Positions 60,278 to 64,000 of a stretch of DNA of 64,000 nucleotides are shown here, piece by piece (position 1 is the first letter of the stretch; every line of letters begins with the position of its first letter). Both the position numbers and the translations under genes were made by a program. Source of the DNA: Luteibacter pinisoli (lineage in GTDB: Bacteria > Pseudomonadota > Gammaproteobacteria > Xanthomonadales > Rhodanobacteraceae); the NCBI RefSeq assembly GCF_006385595.1, contig NZ_CP041046.1, forward strand, positions 1,364,001 through 1,428,000, given 5' to 3'. A model generated the notes under the pieces. That model searched no databases and was not told where the DNA came from. It saw only the letters and a program-made list of their open reading frames with translations.

Positions 60278-61401
60278 ACTGGTGGAAGCATCCGCGCCCC
60301 GATTCGTTGATGGGGACGCTGAATTCGCCGATATACCTTCGCTGGACCTGCATCCTGCAGATGTTCTGGCTGTATGCGTTGATTTCGGCGCCGTGGGCCG
60401 TCAAGGGTGTGCACTGGGAGTGGATCCTCCCGTCCGTGCTGTCGATGGCTGTCTACGCCACCTGTTACCTGCGCGTCTTCTTCGGGCCGTTGCGCGACAT
60501 GGTGTGGAACGCCGGCGCCATCATCGTGATGGGCTTCGCGCTGTGGATCGTGAATCCGGTGTCCATCGGCTACATCGTCATTGCGTTGTCGATGCTCGCC
60601 TTCGCCCCGAGCCCGCGTCCCTGGCTGATCGGTACATTGATCGCCAGCCTGGTGACGCCGCTGTGGGTCCATTGGTTCAACATCCCGACGGTGCAGGCGT
60701 ACATCCTGCCCTTCGTCGGCATCATCACGGGCGTCGGTAATTACCTCTACGCCCGCGCCATCCGCCGGGATGTGCAACTGCGCCTCAGCCAGGCTGAAAT
60801 CACCCGCCTGGCAACGCTGGCCGAGCGCGAACGCATCGGCCGCGACCTGCACGACCTGCTCGGCCACACCTTGTCGCTCATTACGCTGAAGTCCGAGCTG
60901 GCGCGGCGCGTGGCGCTGGTCGACCCGCCACGCGCGCAGCAGGAAATGGACGAGGTCGAGCGCGTGGCGCGGCACGCCCTCGCCGAGGTTCGCAATGCCG
61001 TGACCGGCATGCGCGCCGGGGACCTCGGTTGCGAACTGATCTCCGCGCGGCTGATGCTCGAAGCCTCCGGCATCGCGCTGGCGATCGAAAAGCCCGCCGA
61101 GCTCGCGTTGCCCGCACCGGCGGAAGCGGCGCTGTCGCTGGTGCTGCGCGAAGCGGTCACCAACATCCATCGTCATTCCCGTGCCACCGAGGCGCGGGTT
61201 GTCATTACCCAGGAAGGACAGGTCTTTTCGATGCGCATCACGGACAACGGTTGCGGCGGCCTCGCCGCGCATGGCAATGGGGTATCGGGCATGCGCGAGC
61301 GGGTGCGCCAGATCGGCGGCCGCCTGGCCATCGATTCGCCGGTGAAGCAGGGTACGGCGCTGGCCATTGAGCTGACGGCGCTTGCGGAGCGCATCGCATG
61401 A
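60274..61401 (+). CDS. DesK-type sensor histidine kinase 2 (paralogue)
   Basis: A 375-residue kinase starting with GTG that overlaps the first kinase stop by four bases. Membrane helices span about residues 25-165 (CILQMFWLYALISAPWAV, LSMAVYATCYLRVFFGPL, IIVMGFALWIVNPVSIGYIV). His193 lies in ERIGRDLHDLLGHTLSLITL, a block identical to that of kinase 1, and the ATPase domain has REAVTNIHRHSRATEARVV and NGVSGMRERVRQIGG. The cytoplasmic halves are close paralogues while the membrane halves differ, so a duplication with sensor divergence is likely. Confidence 0.93.
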   Translation: MNWWKHPRPDSLMGTLNSPIYLRWTCILQMFWLYALISAPWAVKGVHWEWILPSVLSMAVYATCYLRVFFGPLRDMVWNAGAIIVMGFALWIVNPVSIGYIVIALSMLAFAPSPRPWLIGTLIASLVTPLWVHWFNIPTVQAYILPFVGIITGVGNYLYARAIRRDVQLRLSQAEITRLATLAERERIGRDLHDLLGHTLSLITLKSELARRVALVDPPRAQQEMDEVERVARHALAEVRNAVTGMRAGDLGCELISARLMLEASGIALAIEKPAELALPAPAEAALSLVLREAVTNIHRHSRATEARVVITQEGQVFSMRITDNGCGGLAAHGNGVSGMRERVRQIGGRLAIDSPVKQGTALAIELTALAERIA

Positions 61402-62000
61402 TCCGCGTGCTGCTCGCCGAAGACCAGGCCATGGTGCGTGGCGCGCTGACGGCCTTGCTCAGCCTCGAATCCGACATCGAAGTGCTGGGCTCGGCAGCCG
61501 ATGGCGAATCCGCCTGGCGCGAGCTGCAGCGGCTGAAGCCCGATGTACTGGTCACCGACATCGAGATGCCGGGCCTCACCGGCCTGGAAATCGCCCAGCG
61601 CGTGCATCGCCACGAACTGCCGATCAAGGTGGTCATCGTCACCACGTTTGCGCGCCCGGGCTTCCTGCGCCGCGCGCTGGACGCGGGCGTCAGCGGCTAC
61701 CTGCTCAAGGACGCGCCGGCGGAGAACCTCGCCGAGTCGCTGCGCCTGGTCCACCGCGGGGGCAGGGCGATCGACCCGCAGCTAGCCCTTGAGGCGTGGT
61801 CCGAAGCGGACCCGCTGAACGATCGCGAGCGCCAGGTGCTGCGCCTGGCCGGGGAAGGGCAGTCGGCCAGCGACATCGGCACCCAGCTGAACCTGTCGCA
61901 CGGCACCGTTCGCAACTATCTGTCCGAGGCGATCGGCAAGCTGGGCGCGGCGAACCGGATCGAGGCCTACCGGCTGGCCCGTCAGAAGGGCTGGCTTTAA
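61398..62000 (+). CDS. NarL/DesR-family response regulator
   Basis: A 200-residue regulator with receiver domain (1-120) and LuxR-type helix-turn-helix (135-200). The phospho-acceptor is Asp54 in VLVTDIEMPG; the acidic pocket is AEDQ and the switch residues are Thr in VTTFARPGFLRRAL and Lys in GYLLKDAPAENL. The DNA-binding part reads LNDRERQVLRLAGEGQSASD with a SHGTVRNYLSEAIGKLGA recognition helix. It overlaps the kinase 2 stop by four bases and most likely controls the exporter of the same operon. Confidence 0.95.
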   Translation: MIRVLLAEDQAMVRGALTALLSLESDIEVLGSAADGESAWRELQRLKPDVLVTDIEMPGLTGLEIAQRVHRHELPIKVVIVTTFARPGFLRRALDAGVSGYLLKDAPAENLAESLRLVHRGGRAIDPQLALEAWSEADPLNDRERQVLRLAGEGQSASDIGTQLNLSHGTVRNYLSEAIGKLGAANRIEAYRLARQKGWL

Positions 62001-62097
62001 GCTCGGGGGCGTGCCGACGCGGGGTCGCGGCACATGCCTACAGATCGGATGGCATGCGCGCTGCTAAAGTCCGCGACATCTCACGGGAGCCATCGGA

Positions 62098-63294
62098 TTG
62101 GCGCGCACGCTGCACATCGTCATAGCCTGCTTCGTCGCCCTGGCGCTCGCCGGTTGCGGGCGGCCGGCCGTGCCGTTCACCCATGACGCCTACATCTGGC
62201 AGCGCCAGTGGACGCCCGCGTTGCGGGAGTCCGTGGCTGCGTCGCGCGATCTCGTCCACGCCTGGCGCGTGCTGCTCGCCCAGGTTGCCCGCGATGGGCG
62301 CCTGCAGGCGTTCGCGCCTGACCGGGAAGCGCTGGCCGCCAGCGGCCGGCCGGTGGTGCTCGTCGTGCGCATCGATGGCCGGCTGGATCGCTTCGACGGC
62401 GACGCGCTGCGCGAACGCATCGCGCAACTGGCCCGGCAATGGCCGGGCGCCGCGGGCATCGAGATCGACTACGACTGCCCGACGGCACGCCTTCCCGCGT
62501 ACACCGCCTTCCTGGCGCAACTGAAACCCGCGCTGGGCGACACGCCGTTGTCGATCACCGCCTTGCCCACCTGGCTCGGCTCACCCGCGCTGGACGGCCT
62601 GCTGGCGGTCCCTGATGCATCGGTTGTGCAGGTGCATGCCGTGCAGGCGCCGCAGGCCGGCCTGTTCGATCCCGCCGTCGCGGCCGGTTGGGTGCGTCGA
62701 TTCGCGAGCCATACGCGCAAGCCGTTCCGCGTCGCCTTGCCGACCTACGCCTCGCGGGTGAGCTGGAACGCGGATGGGTCGTTGCTGGCCGTCGAAAGCG
62801 AAAAGGCGGCGCTCGCCGGAGGAGCCGGTGCGTCGGAATTGTACGCGGCGCCCGGCACCGTCCTGGGCTTCGTGCGCGAGCTGCAGGCGGCACGCGTGCC
62901 CCACCTCGAAGGCATCGTCTGGTTCCGCTTGCCCACCGCCGACGACAGCCGCGCCTGGAGCCTGGCCACGTGGCGAGGCGTTGTTGCCGGGCATCTCGAC
63001 GACGCGCCGCTGCGCCTGCGTTTGCGCGACGCGGGCGACGGCGCCCGCGACGTCGTGCTCGAGAACACGGCCGGCACCGATGCCACGGCACCGCTGCGCG
63101 TCGACCTGCCAGCGGGCTGCGCCCTCGCCGACGGCATCGACGGCTACCGCCTCGCGAAAGCCGGCGCCACGCTTTCCCTCGTCACTACACAAGCCCGCCC
63201 CGTGCCCAGCCACGCCACCCGTGCGATCGGCTGGGCGCGCTGCAGCGCCGGCACGCTGACCACCATGACCCTGCCCGGAATCCCTGTTTCCTGA
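62098..63294 (+). CDS. DUF3142 family lipoprotein
   Basis: A 398-residue protein with TTG start and a lipoprotein signal (HIVIACFVALALAGC, Cys in LAGC). The DUF3142 core is visible: DAYIWQRQWTPALRESV, GIEIDYDCPTARLPAYTAFL (glycoside-hydrolase-like Asp pair), LPTWLGSPALDGLL, VDVHAV-like VVQVHAVQAPQ, and PFRVALPTYASRVSWNADGS. The fold resembles a TIM-barrel glycosidase with IDYD in the catalytic position, but activity is not established. Its TGA overlaps the ATG of the next gene. Confidence 0.82.
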   Translation: MARTLHIVIACFVALALAGCGRPAVPFTHDAYIWQRQWTPALRESVAASRDLVHAWRVLLAQVARDGRLQAFAPDREALAASGRPVVLVVRIDGRLDRFDGDALRERIAQLARQWPGAAGIEIDYDCPTARLPAYTAFLAQLKPALGDTPLSITALPTWLGSPALDGLLAVPDASVVQVHAVQAPQAGLFDPAVAAGWVRRFASHTRKPFRVALPTYASRVSWNADGSLLAVESEKAALAGGAGASELYAAPGTVLGFVRELQAARVPHLEGIVWFRLPTADDSRAWSLATWRGVVAGHLDDAPLRLRLRDAGDGARDVVLENTAGTDATAPLRVDLPAGCALADGIDGYRLAKAGATLSLVTTQARPVPSHATRAIGWARCSAGTLTTMTLPGIPVS

Positions 63295-64000
63295 TGAAGC
63301 CCACGATGCTGAAGCACAACGCGCTCGCCGCCGGCCTGGTCCTGGCCACCCTCGGTGCCGTCGCCTGGGCCTGTGGCCCGGAATTTCCCACCCAGATGCT
63401 GGACGACCGCGCGACATCGCTGAAGGCGGCGCCGCAGAATACGTTCACCTTTGAAGTGCAGCACCTGCTCCCGGCCGCGGACGCGATGGACGCCGCCGAA
63501 ACACCGCGATACGGCGATGCGCCCAAGCGCCAGGACCTGCCGGACGACCAGCAGGCGAAGGTGGCGTCGCTGATGGGCTCGGCGGATGGCGCGGCCGCTT
63601 ACGCCGCGGGCGATGGCCTCCCGGACGACGTGCGCCAGTACGTCGCTGGTGCGGTCGACTACAACCGGGCGACCGCGTCTTGCCCGCCGGCCGAACAGAA
63701 CGAGTACGGCGACGCGACGGCGCGGCCGCCGTGCACGACGTTCGATGCCTCGGCGCTGGATGCGGCGCAGGCCAGCTTCGAGAAGGTGCTGGCGTTGCCG
63801 GCGGAGCAGGCGAAGGCGCGTGGCGCATGGGCCGCGTACATGCTCGGCGAAGCGCATGCGTTGCGCGCGACGAAGGCCGCGGGGTCGCCGGCGTTCGGCG
63901 CCGAACGCGATGCGGCAGCCAGGGCTTTCCAGCAGGTGCGTGCGCGTGTGCTCGCCGGCGCGTCCGATGCGCAGGGCCTGGGCGTCGCGAGCTTCGGCGA
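63294..64000 (+). CDS. Secreted protein of unknown function, truncated by the right edge
   Basis: The ATG at 63294 overlaps the DUF3142 stop (TGATG), and the frame is open to base 64000, giving about 235 residues. The signal sequence is MLKHNALAAGLVLATLGAVA with a lipobox-like AWAC just after it. The rest is Ala-rich helical sequence with EFPTQMLDDRATSLKAAPQN, DDQQAKVASLMGSADGAAAY and helical repeats such as ALDAAQASFEKVLALPAEQA and AWAAYMLGEAHALRATKAAG that look like TPR units. The pairing with DUF3142 suggests a joint role at the cell surface. Confidence 0.75.
   Translation, partial: MKPTMLKHNALAAGLVLATLGAVAWACGPEFPTQMLDDRATSLKAAPQNTFTFEVQHLLPAADAMDAAETPRYGDAPKRQDLPDDQQAKVASLMGSADGAAAYAAGDGLPDDVRQYVAGAVDYNRATASCPPAEQNEYGDATARPPCTTFDASALDAAQASFEKVLALPAEQAKARGAWAAYMLGEAHALRATKAAGSPAFGAERDAAARAFQQVRARVLAGASDAQGLGVASFG

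Noticed and set aside
1..64000. Prophage, insertion sequence, integron or CRISPR array
   Set aside because: No transposase, integrase or recombinase gene, no direct repeats with regular spacers, and the tRNA genes show no attachment-site duplications. The gene content is core chromosome.

Overview
The window is a 64 kb stretch of ordinary chromosome from a high-GC gammaproteobacterium, most likely a member of the Xanthomonadales in the Rhodanobacteraceae (Luteibacter/Dyella-like). The evidence is the thrS-infC-rpmI-rplT-pheS-pheT-ihfA-merR cluster, two very large TonB-dependent receptors (one of the Oar type with a carboxypeptidase-regulatory-like N-terminus), a RecBCD cluster, a HemJ-type protoporphyrinogen oxidase and several lipoproteins. 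The genus is inferred from gene content and style, not from a search. No insertion sequence, prophage, CRISPR array or rRNA was seen. Three tRNA genes are present (Asn-GTT, Val-GAC, Pro-GGG).

Layout. 1-7.3 kb: a truncated DUF1631 gene, a Trm112-like protein, purE-purK, a Fe/Mn superoxide dismutase, a CGFS glutaredoxin overlapping an SDR, a MarC protein and an OlsF-like double acyltransferase. 7.3-14 kb: two TonB receptors, each behind a gene-free leader of about 400 bases. 14-22.3 kb: ppnN, a small DUF3309 protein, an alkyladenine glycosylase with a tiny coupled ORF, a serine hydrolase, small periplasmic or unknown proteins, an S9 peptidase, tmk, tRNA-Asn and a lone pseudopilin. 22.3-26.4 kb: uvrB, tRNA-Val, an S4/pseudouridine-synthase-like protein with a deviant active site, a coiled-coil membrane protein and hemJ. 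26.4-35.4 kb: recC-recB-recD with 4-base stop/start overlaps. 35.4-43 kb: the translation operon thrS to ihfA and a MerR regulator. 43-57 kb: tRNA-Pro, a glycine-rich lipoprotein, an Ntn amidase, an EF-hand protein, a PAS-GGDEF cyclase coupled to an unknown gene, serA divergent from a D-2-hydroxyglutarate-dehydrogenase-like flavoprotein, pip, a large secreted nuclease, upp, psiF and a class III aminotransferase. 57-64 kb: an ABC-2 exporter in one operon with two paralogous DesK-type kinases and one NarL-type regulator, then a DUF3142 lipoprotein and a truncated secreted protein.

The most interesting signals are mostly regulatory. Between recD and thrS there is a consensus -35 element, a possible leader peptide with three threonine codons out of eight, and an intrinsic terminator that sits only 20 bases before the thrS start. 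This looks like amino-acid-dependent attenuation of a synthetase gene. infC begins with AUC. The second TonB receptor also has a terminator-like hairpin just before its start. Two CRP/Clp-like dyads (TGTGA-N6-TCACA type) precede the DUF1631 gene and the ABC/two-kinase operon. On the protein side, a bifunctional OlsF-like aminolipid synthase, an SDR without the catalytic serine, a TonB receptor carrying an EF-hand-like loop, and a cyclase with a displaced inhibitory site deserve a second look.
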